Source: Nitrospira sp. (GTDB lineage: Bacteria; Nitrospirota; Nitrospiria; Nitrospirales; Nitrospiraceae). Taken from it: a stretch of DNA of 64,000 nt. The notes beneath the pieces are model-generated. The model was given only the letters and a program-made list of their open reading frames with translations. It was not told the origin of the DNA and ran no database searches. A program made the translations under genes and the position numbers. Positions 18,769 to 28,890 of the stretch are shown piece after piece; position 1 is the stretch's first letter, and the number at the start of each line of letters is the position of its first letter. The stretch covers positions 38,981-102,980 of the forward strand of contig SWDI01000001.1 of NCBI GenBank assembly GCA_005116955.1. The letters run 5' to 3'.

Positions 18769-19144
18769 CCCTCATCCATAGAGCCTCCCCATATTTCACT
18801 CACATTCTTGCCGACTGATGTTTGCCCTCTTCGCACCACTCACATAAGGGATCGCTATCGCTGTAAGCGTTACCAAAATGCTCCAGCACCCGACCCTGAC
18901 GTGACCCTTGAACAGGCTCAGTCGAACAGTTAAAGAGCCATTGATGCTTTAGAGAAAACGAGGGTTGGTCAGACAGTGCTACGTCTACTGGATCGGCTAT
19001 GGGAGAGGCGGTCATTTTCTTTGTTCTGGCGGGAAGTGCCTACGAGCTTGGGGGAATAGATCCATATCGGAAAAATAGCAGCTGTTGGCCAGCAGAACGA
19101 TAGTCTGGACGACACATGCTGATTCGGAAAAGCTTGCTCGTTAT
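18769..19144. other. Intergenic stretch, no supported gene
   Basis: About 375 bases between the TatA-like gene (+) and a PilZ gene (-), both ending here. The only open frames are short, Cys/Ser-rich and lack a ribosome site. Around 18905-18930 there is a CTTGAACAGGCTCAGTCGAAC segment resembling degenerate copies of the repeat seen at 33338-33480. No strong terminator hairpin was found. Confidence 0.5.
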
Positions 19145-19663
19145 TCAGGAGGGATTTCGACTTCGATTCAGGGCCTCAACCAGTCCGACCAATTCCTCTT
19201 GTACCGTCTTCTCCAACTCCACAAACTGAATGCCCATGCCTGGAAATAGAAGGTATCGCTCCGGCTTGTTGCGGACCCAGGCAACCTTCGCCTTCGCTTT
19301 CAGCTTGTCCCACGGCCGATCTGGCAACGCAAATTCGACCGTCAACTCGGTGCCTGGACTGAGAGGGGCACCACTCTCGATAAAGAGCCCGCCGCCCCCG
19401 ATTCCCCCGGTGAGACTATCGAACTGCTTTCCTTCTGGCGTCGTACACCGGACCTTCAGCGCGAGAGGCGCACGGGGCTGCGCACGACAATGGGCAAATC
19501 GGCCATCTTCACCACTGACAACCACGTGCTCGATAATGGCACCCCATGACATGCTACCCAATAACTGTCCAGAGGTGTCGTGTACGTTGATCGTCTCTTG
19601 CCCAGAATCAATAATGAGAGACTTCCCTCGATGCCTCGTAGTGGAAACGACAGGAAACGTCAT
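19145..19663 (-). CDS. PilZ-domain protein, degenerate second motif (paralogue 1)
   Basis: A 172-residue protein. The N-terminal 60 residues are a small beta domain; the PilZ barrel follows. Motif 1 RAQPR matches the c-di-GMP-binding RxxxR, but motif 2, usually (D/N)xSxxG, reads GGIGGGG before LFIES, so the Asp/Asn and Ser are missing. The C-terminal FPGMGIQFVELE is typical of PilZ proteins. The next gene upstream is a paralogue with the same deviation. It may bind c-di-GMP weakly or act as a ligand-independent PilZ adaptor. Confidence 0.82.
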   Translation of the reverse strand: MTFPVVSTTRHRGKSLIIDSGQETINVHDTSGQLLGSMSWGAIIEHVVVSGEDGRFAHCRAQPRAPLALKVRCTTPEGKQFDSLTGGIGGGGLFIESGAPLSPGTELTVEFALPDRPWDKLKAKAKVAWVRNKPERYLLFPGMGIQFVELEKTVQEELVGLVEALNRSRNPS

Positions 19664-19700
19664 ACATCCCTTTTCCGGGTGGCGTAAGCCAGGAGTGGAA

Positions 19701-20228
19701 TTATGCTGCGTGCCCTATGCTCTGGGTTGATTTCACTAACTCATGAATTCGATCGCGGACATTCTCTGCTATTTCAGTGAACCGGATCCCCATTCCAGGA
19801 CTGAAAGTATATTGATCAGCTTTTGGACAAACCCAGGCGACAGTTCCTTTTGCCGGCATCCATTCTTCGGATTTCTCTGGAAACGAGAACTCCATAGCCA
19901 GTCTGGTCCCTACAGGAAGAGGGGTCTGGCTTTCAATAAATAATCCTCCACCGCCAATACCACCAGCGCGACTCTCACATCGTGGTCCTTCTGGGCTGTT
20001 GTAGCGCACCCGGAACGCGAGCGAAATCCGAGGCTCTGACCGGACTTCTTTTTGTGCACCCACAACATCCACCTTGCGGTAGGCGAGTATTTGATCAATG
20101 ACGAAGTCCCAGGGCAGGGAGCCAATTACCTCCCCCTTAACACCCAACAAGACAACCATTTCACGGGACGTGTCAAGTTCAACGACTTTGCCCTTGTGGC
20201 GAAGGCTCAAAGAGACAGGGTATTTCAC
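19701..20228 (-). CDS. PilZ-domain protein, degenerate second motif (paralogue 2)
   Basis: A 175-residue paralogue of the neighbouring protein, separated by 37 bp and on the same strand, so a tandem duplication is likely. Motif 1 RSEPR is intact as RxxxR; motif 2 is again GGIGGGG followed by LFIES. The tail has FSPGMGIRFTEI. The GTG at 20228 is preferred because GGAGGG ends 3-4 bases upstream; another in-frame GTG 24 bases earlier has no ribosome site. Role: probable c-di-GMP-related or structural regulator, target unknown. Confidence 0.8.
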   Translation of the reverse strand: MKYPVSLSLRHKGKVVELDTSREMVVLLGVKGEVIGSLPWDFVIDQILAYRKVDVVGAQKEVRSEPRISLAFRVRYNSPEGPRCESRAGGIGGGGLFIESQTPLPVGTRLAMEFSFPEKSEEWMPAKGTVAWVCPKADQYTFSPGMGIRFTEIAENVRDRIHELVKSTQSIGHAA

Positions 20229-20330
20229 AGGCCCTCCATCTGAAACACGCACGAAGCAAGTATAGCGCGGCGTTTCTGATTGTCGAGGAAAATGATGGGG
20301 TTAGGAGAAGCGAGGGAAGGAGCTAACGGC

Positions 20331-20359
20331 AGGGGGGGGGAATATCAATTTCCCCCCCC
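20331..20359. repeat. G9/C8 homopolymer inverted repeat
   Basis: A tract of nine G (20332-20340) and a tract of eight C (20352-20359), 11 bases apart, form a perfect hairpin stem between the clpX stop and the start of the upstream PilZ gene. There is no U-run after the stem on either strand, so it is not a classical terminator. A second palindrome, GATAGGCCTATC, lies just beyond at about 20377-20388. Homopolymers of this length are prone to slippage. Confidence 0.6.
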
Positions 20360-20409
20360 TACGAATGATTAGCTAGATAGGCCTATCAATCAATAGAATG
20401 TGTCAGCTT

Positions 20410-21666
<1,257 letters not shown>

Positions 21667-21679
21667 GCACCCTCCTGCG

Positions 21680-22306
21680 TTACTTACCTTTGATCCCGTC
21701 GCCGGATTCTACTGCTTTCATAAGTTTGGGTGGTCGTGTGATGACCTCGTCGATGAGGCCGTACCGCTTCGCTTCTTCGCCGGACATGAAATAGTCTCGT
21801 TCTGTGTCATGTGCGATCTTCTCAATCGGCTGGCCAGTGTGTTTGGCCATGATTTCATTGAGACGTTCACGAATCTTGAGAATTTCCCTGGCATGGATGT
21901 CAATTTCCGTCGCTTGTCCTTGGAACCCACCCAACGGTTGATGGATCATCACCCGAGCATTGGGTAGGGAAAAACGCTTGCCTTTTGTTCCGGCGGTCAA
22001 TAGGAGCGCACCCATACTGGCAGCCTGACCGAGGCAGATGGTGTTGATCGGGGGCTTCACATATTGCATGGTATCGTAGATGCCCAATCCGGCAGTCACA
22101 CTACCTCCCGGAGAGTTGACGTAGAGATTAATATCTTTCTCGGGATCTTCTGATTCAAGAAAAAGCAGTTGCGCAATCACCAAGTTGGCAAACACATCAT
22201 CGATTGGGGCTCCAAGAAAAATGATGCGATCTTTGAGAAGGCGTGAGTAGATGTCATAGGCTCGTTCGCCTCGATTGGTTTGTTCGACTACCATCGGAAC
22301 CAACAT
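21680..22306 (-). CDS. clpP: ATP-dependent Clp protease, proteolytic subunit ClpP
   Basis: A 208-residue serine protease forming the ClpP tetradecamer. Catalytic Ser is in [12 protein letters not shown] and His in VMIHQPLGG; Asp follows in the tail. The start is set at ATG 22306 ([18 protein letters not shown]), where the conserved ClpP N-terminus begins and a purine-rich AAAGGAA lies upstream; the frame is open further 5' but that part is unlike ClpP. It lies between tig and clpX. Confidence 0.97.
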   Translation of the reverse strand: MLVPMVVEQTNRGERAYDIYSRLLKDRIIFLGAPIDDVFANLVIAQLLFLESEDPEKDINLYVNSPGGSVTAGLGIYDTMQYVKPPINTICLGQAASMGALLLTAGTKGKRFSLPNARVMIHQPLGGFQGQATEIDIHAREILKIRERLNEIMAKHTGQPIEKIAHDTERDYFMSGEEAKRYGLIDEVITRPPKLMKAVESGDGIKGK

Positions 22307-22355
22307 ATTGTTCAATTCCTTTCCCGGGCAACTCCGTACCCAACACCCGCCACGC

Positions 22356-23672
22356 CTATCCTTGAATGAACGCTTGACGATAGACAACATCCAGCGCCTT
22401 ATCGGCCAAGATCCTCGCGCGTAATTCCTCAATAGAATCCTGGCCACCTGCCTGGATCATTTTCACGAGATCGGCCATCGGTACCCTGAGCTCCGTAGCT
22501 AGTCGAGTCACTTCATTATTCAGATCGTCCTGGGTCACCGACAAGCTTTCTTTCTCCGCGATGGCCTCAAGAATCAACCCTGCTTTTACACGACGATTTG
22601 CGTCCTCACGGTGCTCTTCGCGAATCTTCTTCAATTCTTCCGCATCTGGCGGAGAAGGGGAATCGGTGACGTTGCCGGGCTGTCGTGCTTGTAATTTCTG
22701 CTGCACAATCGTGCTGAGCTCTCGTTCTACAAGTGTATCAGGGAGATCAAAATGATGGGTCTCGATAAGGCGTTTGAGAAGAGTATCTTTGTAGGACTCC
22801 TCAATATCCCTCTTGAGCGCCTTTTCCATTTGGCCACGCAACTTGTCCCTTAACTCGTGGAGCGACGCATATGGTCCGCAGTCCTTGGCGAACTCATCGT
22901 CAAGGGTAGGGAGCTTTTTCTGTTTAACTCCCTTTATGACGAGGCGGAAGCTGACAGCTTTTCCCGCGACCCGTTGATCCGGATGGCTCACCGGATAGGT
23001 CTGAGGAATTTCTACCATATCCCCTGCCTGTCTTCCGATCAGATGAGTGTCGATTTCAATCCCCAGCAAAGCGGCTTTTGACCCCACTCTATGGAGCTGG
23101 CCTTCCTTCTTTGTACCTTCGAGAGGAGCACCTTCCAGAAATCCTTCGAGATCGACGATGGCATAATCCCCTTCGGATAAAACCGTACCAGCTTGAGCCT
23201 CGTCCAGCCGAGCCTGTTGTTCACGCAACACTTCCAGAGCACGGTCTATCTGTTCCTCTGCAACCGTGCGCTTGTCGGCCTGGAGCGAAATGGGACTGGG
23301 GGACTTATAGTCGCGAAGTTCGATCGTCGGTTTGATTTCGACAGTCGCCGTGAACGTAAACGGGGCGTCTTTTTGGATTTTGACCCGATCCAGAGGGGGA
23401 ATATCCACTACTACTGGACTAATCCCGGCCTCTTTGATGGCCCGACCATAGAAATCCGGCACGAGCTTTCGAATGACATCTTCTTCGATTGTTTTGGCAT
23501 AACGCTTCTCTAAAATAGCCACCGGGGCTTTCCCTGGTCGAAACCCTGGAATCCGAACCTGACGGTTGAGTTCCAAATAGGCTCGTGAAAATTGTTGCGC
23601 CACCTCATCGGCCGGCACCTCGATTTTCAAGGCGCGTTTCATCGGTCCTAACTCAGTCACTTCCATCTTCAT
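22356..23672 (-). CDS. tig: Trigger factor (ribosome-associated chaperone, PPIase)
   Basis: A 438-residue chaperone. The N-terminal ribosome-binding domain carries the signature GFRPGKAP; a middle FKBP-type PPIase domain (about 150-245) begins at [11 protein letters not shown]; the C-terminal helical arms follow. The start is placed at ATG 23672 (MKMEVTELG), where the domain begins; the open frame upstream translates tRNA-like sequence. It is first in tig-clpP-clpX, coupling folding of new proteins with their quality control. Confidence 0.96.
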   Translation of the reverse strand: MKMEVTELGPMKRALKIEVPADEVAQQFSRAYLELNRQVRIPGFRPGKAPVAILEKRYAKTIEEDVIRKLVPDFYGRAIKEAGISPVVVDIPPLDRVKIQKDAPFTFTATVEIKPTIELRDYKSPSPISLQADKRTVAEEQIDRALEVLREQQARLDEAQAGTVLSEGDYAIVDLEGFLEGAPLEGTKKEGQLHRVGSKAALLGIEIDTHLIGRQAGDMVEIPQTYPVSHPDQRVAGKAVSFRLVIKGVKQKKLPTLDDEFAKDCGPYASLHELRDKLRGQMEKALKRDIEESYKDTLLKRLIETHHFDLPDTLVERELSTIVQQKLQARQPGNVTDSPSPPDAEELKKIREEHREDANRRVKAGLILEAIAEKESLSVTQDDLNNEVTRLATELRVPMADLVKMIQAGGQDSIEELRARILADKALDVVYRQAFIQG

Positions 23673-23712
23673 CGTCGAAATGAGACTCCCTACTCCATAA
23701 GTGTTCGTTATA

Positions 23713-23747
23713 GTGGTGCGAGAGGGGGGACTTGAACCCCCACGGTT
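23713..23747 (-). pseudogene. 3' fragment of a tRNA-Leu (T-arm, acceptor strand and CCA only)
   Basis: On the minus strand the sequence GTGGGGG-TTCAAGT-CCCCC followed by CTCTCGC-A-CCA is a perfect T-arm, 3' acceptor strand, discriminator and CCA of a leucine-type tRNA. The matching 5' acceptor strand (GCGAGAG) and a D-arm are absent in the next 160 bases on that strand. It is therefore a truncated gene or an attachment-site remnant. It lies directly upstream of tig, a place where some bacteria have an intact tRNA-Leu. Confidence 0.65.
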
Positions 23748-23911
23748 ATCAAGCAATGTGGATGCCATGCCGGTTCCCGCTCCGCATACGATCGGACACC
23801 ATCGTGGACGTTGCCAGTCCCGTACTTAGCCGGAGAATAGGGGACAGGCCGGTCACCTTGCTGGTCATGAACACGCATGCTAAGATGCTCTCCCTTTACA
23901 CTTCTCGATGC

Positions 23912-24001
<90 letters not shown>

Positions 24002-24080
24002 TACCGCATTTTGTGTGTACCGCCTGTTCTTTATCGCTGTATCGTAATTCCGCGGGCGGATAGACACCTGAAGCTTGGGC

Positions 24081-24208
24081 GGGGCTAGAAGGTCTCGATC
24101 GAGAATAGGGGCTGGGCCCTGTGCAATAGAACCCTGTGAACCCCGCCAGATCCGGAAGGAAGCAACGGTAAGCAGTCAGTTCTATGTGCCGCAGGATCAC
24201 CTAGCCCC
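24081..24208 (+). ncRNA. ffs: Signal recognition particle RNA (4.5S type)
   Basis: The terminal stem GGGGCTAG (24081-24088) pairs perfectly with CTAGCCCC (24201-24208). Inside are the universally conserved SRP domain-IV loops: GCCAGATCCGGAAGGAAGCA, with the GGAA tetraloop and the asymmetric AGCA loop. ATAGAAC pairs with GTTCTAT as a further helix. The RNA binds Ffh for cotranslational targeting. Its position right upstream of dnaX is a very common bacterial arrangement. Confidence 0.95.
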
Positions 24209-24303
24209 ACTCTCTATCAAAAAACTTGGCGCATTTAGGGACATCATGGCGTCCCTGAATCTCAGGTTTTCTTAAGACTTAATGTAGGGGAGCAACGCGA
24301 CAA

Positions 24304-26097
24304 TTGGATTACCAAGTCTCCGCGCGCAAATATCGGCCCGGCACATTTGACGATGTGATCGGTCAGCCCCATGTCGTCCAAACGTTGATGAACGCGGTCT
24401 CGACGAAGCGAGTCGCGCATGCGTATCTCTTTTCCGGCACACGAGGTGTGGGGAAAACGACCGTCGCACGAATCCTCGCGAAGGCACTCAACTGTGAACG
24501 AGGACCGACAAGTCACCCCTGCGACATCTGTGAAAATTGCCGTGAAATTGCACAGGGGAATTCGGTTGATGTCATCGAAATCGACGGCGCGTCGAACACC
24601 AGCGTGGATGATGTGCGAGAGATCCGCGAGAACGTTCGATTCACGCCGTTTCGTGGTCAGTTTCGCGTCTACCTTATCGATGAAGTCCACATGCTCTCTA
24701 ACTCAGCGTTTAATGCTCTCTTAAAGACACTCGAAGAACCACCAGCACATGTCGTGTTCATCTTTGCGACAACGGAGATTCACAAAATCCCCGCGACGAT
24801 TCTCTCGCGATGTCAGCATTACAACTTTCGTCGGATCGCCAGGACCGAAATTATCGAACGACTTCGGCACGTAGCAGCGCAAGATCAGTTATCGCTTGAG
24901 GAACGGAGCTTCGTGGCCCTGGCTCGTGCCAGTGAAGGGAGTATGCGTGACGCCTTAAGTTTGCTTGATCAGGCCATTGCCTACGGTGGCAAAACCATCA
25001 GCCACGCGGATCTCGAACTGCTCTTGGGAGCCGTGCCTCAAGAACTGGTGCAGGAACTTCTCCGAGCGATTTTGGCCCAAGACAGCCCTGCTGCCCTTGC
25101 CAGCCTGGCTAACCTGCTGGACCGGGGACATGACTTGCGGGCGTTCTGCGCGGAAGTCGTGGAACACATCCGTAATCTGCTGGTGGCAGCAGTCGTTCCC
25201 AGCACGGCCGAGTTGCGTAGTTTGATTGAAACCTCGGAAGATGATCTGAACCAGCTGTCGATGGATGCCAAGATACTGACTCCGGAGCGGTTTCAGGAAC
25301 TGCTGGCAATCTTCATCCAAGCAGAAGATTCTTTACGATTCAGCAGCCACCCTCGTTTCGTGGTGGAGACTGCGGCTGTTCGAGCTACTCGCCTGCTTCG
25401 CCAACGAGAGGGTACGGAGGCTCGCCCAGCACAGACAGCGTCGTCTTCCAGCCAGAAACCTCCAGCTAGACCGGAAGAGCGCAAGAGCGGGCCATCAACT
25501 CCTCAGACTTTACGCCAGGGCGTACCCACGGCGTCACGGCCCATCCCTAAACCTGCTCACACTCCCAGGGGGGAAACGGACGAAGGGTCAACGATCTCAC
25601 CCAAACCATCTCACAATCCACCGGCCGCTGTGACGACAACTGCCCCGGCCACCGTGCCTCCCATAGCCGTCAGTCCACAACCAACATTGCAGTGGGACTT
25701 AGTCCAAGAAGAGGTTGGCGCTTCATTTCCTAATGTTGCACCGTTTCTCGAAGCCGGCAGGTTTGTTGGAATGGAGGGCGGCTTCGTCACCATAGGATTT
25801 GCCAAGCAGGCAACCGTGGCCAGAGCGAGATTGGAGAAGGAAGAAAATCTTCTGGTGTTATCAAAGCTGTGCGAGCGTCAGTTGGGGTCTCCCGTACGTG
25901 TCCGTATCATCGAGCTGACGGAGACCCATCCACCGGGACCGACCATGGCCCAAATACGAGCAGCCAAGGAACAAGAACAACGGGCGATGTTGTTCGAACG
26001 TGCAAAAGCGAACCCGACGGTGAAGCAGGCCCTCGAGATATTCGGCGTCGAATTGGCCGAGGTTCGTACTATAGCTCAGCAGGAGGCAAGCGAATGA
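24304..26097 (+). CDS. dnaX: DNA polymerase III subunits gamma and tau
   Basis: A 597-residue clamp-loader subunit. It starts with TTG at 24304 (DYQVSARKYRPGTFDDVIGQ), preceded by AGGGGAG. Walker A is GTRGVGKTT, the zinc-binding Cys cluster lies in CERGPTSHPCDICENC, Walker B/DExx is IDEVHMLS, and sensor 1 is FATTEIHKIP. After about residue 370 there is a Pro/Ser/Thr-rich linker and then a tau-type C-terminal domain. I saw no convincing internal frameshift signal for a short gamma form. It overlaps ybaB by four bases. Confidence 0.96.
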   Translation: MDYQVSARKYRPGTFDDVIGQPHVVQTLMNAVSTKRVAHAYLFSGTRGVGKTTVARILAKALNCERGPTSHPCDICENCREIAQGNSVDVIEIDGASNTSVDDVREIRENVRFTPFRGQFRVYLIDEVHMLSNSAFNALLKTLEEPPAHVVFIFATTEIHKIPATILSRCQHYNFRRIARTEIIERLRHVAAQDQLSLEERSFVALARASEGSMRDALSLLDQAIAYGGKTISHADLELLLGAVPQELVQELLRAILAQDSPAALASLANLLDRGHDLRAFCAEVVEHIRNLLVAAVVPSTAELRSLIETSEDDLNQLSMDAKILTPERFQELLAIFIQAEDSLRFSSHPRFVVETAAVRATRLLRQREGTEARPAQTASSSSQKPPARPEERKSGPSTPQTLRQGVPTASRPIPKPAHTPRGETDEGSTISPKPSHNPPAAVTTTAPATVPPIAVSPQPTLQWDLVQEEVGASFPNVAPFLEAGRFVGMEGGFVTIGFAKQATVARARLEKEENLLVLSKLCERQLGSPVRVRIIELTETHPPGPTMAQIRAAKEQEQRAMLFERAKANPTVKQALEIFGVELAEVRTIAQQEASE

Positions 26098-26417
26098 AAA
26101 GTCCTTTCGGTAATATGGGCAACATTCTTAAGCAAGCTCAGGCCATGCAGGAACAAATGGCCAAGATTCAGGAACAAGCGGCGTCAAAAACCGCCAGCGG
26201 GACGGCCGGCGGTGGGATTGTCACCGTCACAGCGAACGGGGCGATGCAGATTGTCAGTGTGGCGATCGATCCCGAGGTCGTCAAAAGCGGCGATGTCGAT
26301 ATGCTCCAGGACCTGGTGGTGGCCGCGACGAACGACGCGCTCCGCAAAGCCAAGGAATTGATGGAAGGCGAAATGAAAGCGCTGACCGGCGGGATGAAAA
26401 TTCCAGGCCTGTTTTAG
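26094..26417 (+). CDS. ybaB: YbaB/EbfC family nucleoid-associated protein
   Basis: A 107-residue DNA-binding dimer of the YbaB/EbfC family. The family core is seen in the helix ILKQAQAMQEQMAKIQE, GGGIVTVTANGAMQIVSV and MEGEMKALTGGMKIPGL. The start ATG at 26094 overlaps the dnaX stop (ATGA), with AGGAGG at 26081-26086. dnaX-ybaB-recR is a classic conserved cluster linked to replication and repair. Confidence 0.95.
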   Translation: MKSPFGNMGNILKQAQAMQEQMAKIQEQAASKTASGTAGGGIVTVTANGAMQIVSVAIDPEVVKSGDVDMLQDLVVAATNDALRKAKELMEGEMKALTGGMKIPGLF

Positions 26418-26419
26418 CG

Positions 26420-27022
26420 ATGGCCGTCGATCAACAGGGCTTGTTGGCGAGATTGATCAAGGAACTGGTTCGTCTCCCAGGAATTGGTCACAAGAGCGCC
26501 CAGCGATTAGCCTTTCATCTCATGAAGGCCGAGCGAGAGGATGCCTTGCGGCTGGCGGATGCCATTCGTGCGGTGAAAGATGGGTTGGCGTTTTGCCGAC
26601 AATGTCGCAATATCGCCGAAGCAGACTTATGTGAGTTTTGCCTCGACCCGAAACGTGATCAGACCAAGATCTTCGTCGTTGAAGAACCGAGTACGCTGTA
26701 CGCCGTCGAACGGGCTGGCGCCTATCGCGGGCTCTATCACGTCTTGTTGGGAGCGCTTTCCCCACTCGACGGCATAGGTCCGGGCGACATCAAAGCCGAG
26801 GAGCTTGTTGAGCGCGTGAAACTCGGCGGGGTTGAAGAAATCATTCTCGCGACGAACCCTACCATTGAAGGAGAAGCCACAGCGATCTATCTGACCCGAT
26901 TACTTAAACCCTTTGGCGTACGCGTTTCCCGAATTGCTTATGGAATTCCAGTGGGGATGGATATTGAGTATGCGGACGAAGTGACGTTGTTGAAATCGAT
27001 CGAGGGTCGCCGGGATTTGTAG
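26420..27022 (+). CDS. recR: Recombination mediator protein RecR
   Basis: A 200-residue protein of the RecFOR pathway that helps load RecA on gapped DNA. It has an N-terminal HhH region (LPGIGHKSAQRLAFHL), a four-Cys zinc finger (CRQCRNIAEADLCEFC) and a Toprim domain (FVVEEPSTLYAVERAG, later GIPVGMDIEYAD). It starts 2 bp after the ybaB stop and ends the dnaX-ybaB-recR operon. Confidence 0.97.
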   Translation: MAVDQQGLLARLIKELVRLPGIGHKSAQRLAFHLMKAEREDALRLADAIRAVKDGLAFCRQCRNIAEADLCEFCLDPKRDQTKIFVVEEPSTLYAVERAGAYRGLYHVLLGALSPLDGIGPGDIKAEELVERVKLGGVEEIILATNPTIEGEATAIYLTRLLKPFGVRVSRIAYGIPVGMDIEYADEVTLLKSIEGRRDL

Positions 27023-27047
27023 GGTGTGAACGGCTTTCCAGTCCTGA

Positions 27048-27077
27048 TTGACCCCCTCTCAGCCAGATTGGTATAGT
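27048..27077 (+). promoter_or_regulatory. Sigma-70-type promoter for the DksA-like gene
   Basis: TTGACC (27048-27053) and TATAGT (27072-27077) are separated by 18 bases, 34 bases ahead of the start codon at 27111. This lets the zinc-finger gene be transcribed independently of the recR operon. Confidence 0.6.
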
Positions 27078-27110
27078 TTCAGCGGCCTGTCGTCCGCAGG
27101 ATATGAACTT

Positions 27111-27560
27111 ATGAAAGCACGGTCTTCTAGTAAACGCCCGCCCTCGCCCAAGGTACCGAACACCGCAGTCCCCACCCGCTCCGCGAGGAAAGGGACGGCA
27201 AGTACGAAGAGAGCGAAATATCCCGACATCCGGCGTGATCTTGAACGTCAGCGCACAGCAATCCTTGGTGAGGTTGAAGAAGTGCTGACCCATCGCGGCG
27301 ATCTCGCTGCCCTTCCCGATGTCAGCGACCAGGCCTCTGCTGAAGTCGATCAAAACTTCTCCATGCGAATTCGCGAGCGTGAGAGGAAGTTACTCAAGAA
27401 GATCGACGAGGCCCTGGAACGGATGAATGTAGCGACCTACGGGATCTGCGAGCGCTGCGGTGGAGATATCCCTTACAAACGGCTTAAAGCCAGGCCAGTC
27501 ACCACCCTCTGCATCGAGTGCAAAACTCTTCAAGAACAGGAAGAACGAGCTCGGGGCTGA
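27111..27560 (+). CDS. DksA/TraR-type zinc-finger protein
   Basis: A 149-residue protein. A basic, Ser/Pro/Lys-rich N-terminus (MKARSSSKRPPSP) is followed by a long coiled coil (about 40-105) and a C-terminal four-Cys finger, CERCGGDIPYKRL then CIECK (C-X2-C-X17-C-X2-C). This is the DksA/TraR fold, which inserts into the RNA polymerase secondary channel and, with ppGpp, adjusts transcription. The coiled-coil tip has SDQASAEVDQNFSMR rather than the E. coli DxxDxA arrangement, so DksA-like activity is inferred. It has its own promoter. Confidence 0.85.
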   Translation: MKARSSSKRPPSPKVPNTAVPTRSARKGTASTKRAKYPDIRRDLERQRTAILGEVEEVLTHRGDLAALPDVSDQASAEVDQNFSMRIRERERKLLKKIDEALERMNVATYGICERCGGDIPYKRLKARPVTTLCIECKTLQEQEERARG

Positions 27561-27616
27561 GTCGTTTTCTTCACACGAATTGAGAATACTCAAGATAATC
27601 CGGGTAGGACGCGGAA

Positions 27617-28786
27617 CTACCGCTTCAAGACCTTCACCCGTTCCTTGACGTGTGCCATACGGGCTTCCTCTTCGGGTATCCCTTCCACAAGAGCAAGATA
27701 GGTTTCGTACTCCGAGAGGGCGCGCTTGGGGTTCGTGGCTTCACTCGCTCCGGCTAGATTGAATCGGGCCAGGGCATAGTTGGGACGCAGGGTCACCGCC
27801 TTTTCGAACAAGCGTAAGCCAGCCGCTGTGTCCCCTAATTTTATCTGGACCGTGCCGAGATTGTTCAACACCTCCGGGATGTTAGGCCTGAGGGTTAGTG
27901 ATTGCAGCAACTCCGCTTTTGCTTTCTCGAGTTGGCCTTTCACCAGCCATGCAACCCCAAGTTTGTGCCGAGCTTCGGCGAGCCAGACCTTATTTGTGAA
28001 TCCACTAGAAATCGCCTTTTGGTACGCATCGGCGGCGATCTCATAGTCTTTGTCCCCGCAGTAGGCGAGCTGGGCAGCCTGGCCACGAGCGAATTGCTGC
28101 AACGACGCGAACGGCTCTTTATCCTCGGTTCCCTGACTCTCCATTGTTTGCCCCCCCGTACCCCCTGCAAAATTGCGAAGCCGATCAAGAAACTCCCGTC
28201 GGTACGGAGAAAAGAGGCGCACATAGGGATCGATCGTGTAGGAGGCCTGGAGCAGGACCGGACGGTCGTGAGGACCGGTGACGAGATACTGGGTCGTGCT
28301 TTTCTCGTCTCCAGTCTCGAGGAGCGCACTGCTCTCCATATTCATTCGTGTTTCCAATTGGGCCACGTTTAAGTAGAACTCGACCGACGGTTTCAGCTGA
28401 GAGAGCGTGTGCCGAAGCACCGGATAGGGTTTGAGGTCCAGTCCCTTCGAGAAGGTGAACAGAGCCCCCACCAGCACGTCATCTTCGTCGAAGAAATAGG
28501 ATTCCTCTCCGTGCGAGGCACTTGCTTCCACAGGAATGACAAGCTCCTGCCCGCTTCCCCAACTCGTCGAGGTGTGCGTCACGGGGGGGTATTTTTTCAA
28601 GAAGTCGACCTTGCGCTCACAGAGCGCCGTTGACACGAGCAGAGGAAGGTCACTTTTCGAGGGTGGGAGCGGAGGCTTCACAGGGGCCACGGACCCGCCA
28701 CACCCGATCACCAGACCCACAACCGCAAAGAGGCTGGCCAAAGATATGGACCTGAAGAAATTCGACGGGCAATCCCTGTCCTGCAT
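27617..28786 (-). CDS. TPR-repeat lipoprotein
   Basis: A 389-residue protein with a lipoprotein signal: charged N-terminus, hydrophobic stretch and lipobox VIGC-GG. The middle region (about 60-220) is not recognised. The C-terminal part (about 225-389) contains four or five tetratricopeptide repeats (for example NIPEVLNNLGTVQIKLGDTA and NYALARFNLAGASE). It is probably anchored to the outer or inner membrane facing the periplasm as a protein-interaction scaffold. It is convergent with the DksA-like gene. Confidence 0.8.
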   Translation of the reverse strand: MQDRDCPSNFFRSISLASLFAVVGLVIGCGGSVAPVKPPLPPSKSDLPLLVSTALCERKVDFLKKYPPVTHTSTSWGSGQELVIPVEASASHGEESYFFDEDDVLVGALFTFSKGLDLKPYPVLRHTLSQLKPSVEFYLNVAQLETRMNMESSALLETGDEKSTTQYLVTGPHDRPVLLQASYTIDPYVRLFSPYRREFLDRLRNFAGGTGGQTMESQGTEDKEPFASLQQFARGQAAQLAYCGDKDYEIAADAYQKAISSGFTNKVWLAEARHKLGVAWLVKGQLEKAKAELLQSLTLRPNIPEVLNNLGTVQIKLGDTAAGLRLFEKAVTLRPNYALARFNLAGASEATNPKRALSEYETYLALVEGIPEEEARMAHVKERVKVLKR

Positions 28787-28833
28787 ACTACAAACAATAC
28801 ACGATTTGAGGGGGTCTTCGCGAAGAGGAAATG

Positions 28834-28867
28834 AAAAGGCCCGCTCTTCTCAAAGAGCGGGCCTTTT
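28834..28867. terminator. Strong bidirectional intrinsic terminator
   Basis: A perfect 15-bp stem, AAAAGGCCCGCTCTT pairing with AAGAGCGGGCCTTTT around a CTCA loop, with A and T runs at the two ends. It lies just downstream of the small lipoprotein gene (28891-29232, minus strand), and insulates the TPR lipoprotein gene. Confidence 0.9.
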
Positions 28868-28890
28868 CTGTTTCGAAAGAACTGGGTAAA

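Noticed and set aside
18800..19015. 71-codon minus-strand frame between the TatA-like and PilZ genes
   Set aside because: Low-complexity, Cys/Ser-rich translation over a degenerate repeat; no ribosome site.
20331..20359. G9/C8 hairpin as intrinsic terminator of clpX
   Set aside because: No U-run follows the stem on either strand.
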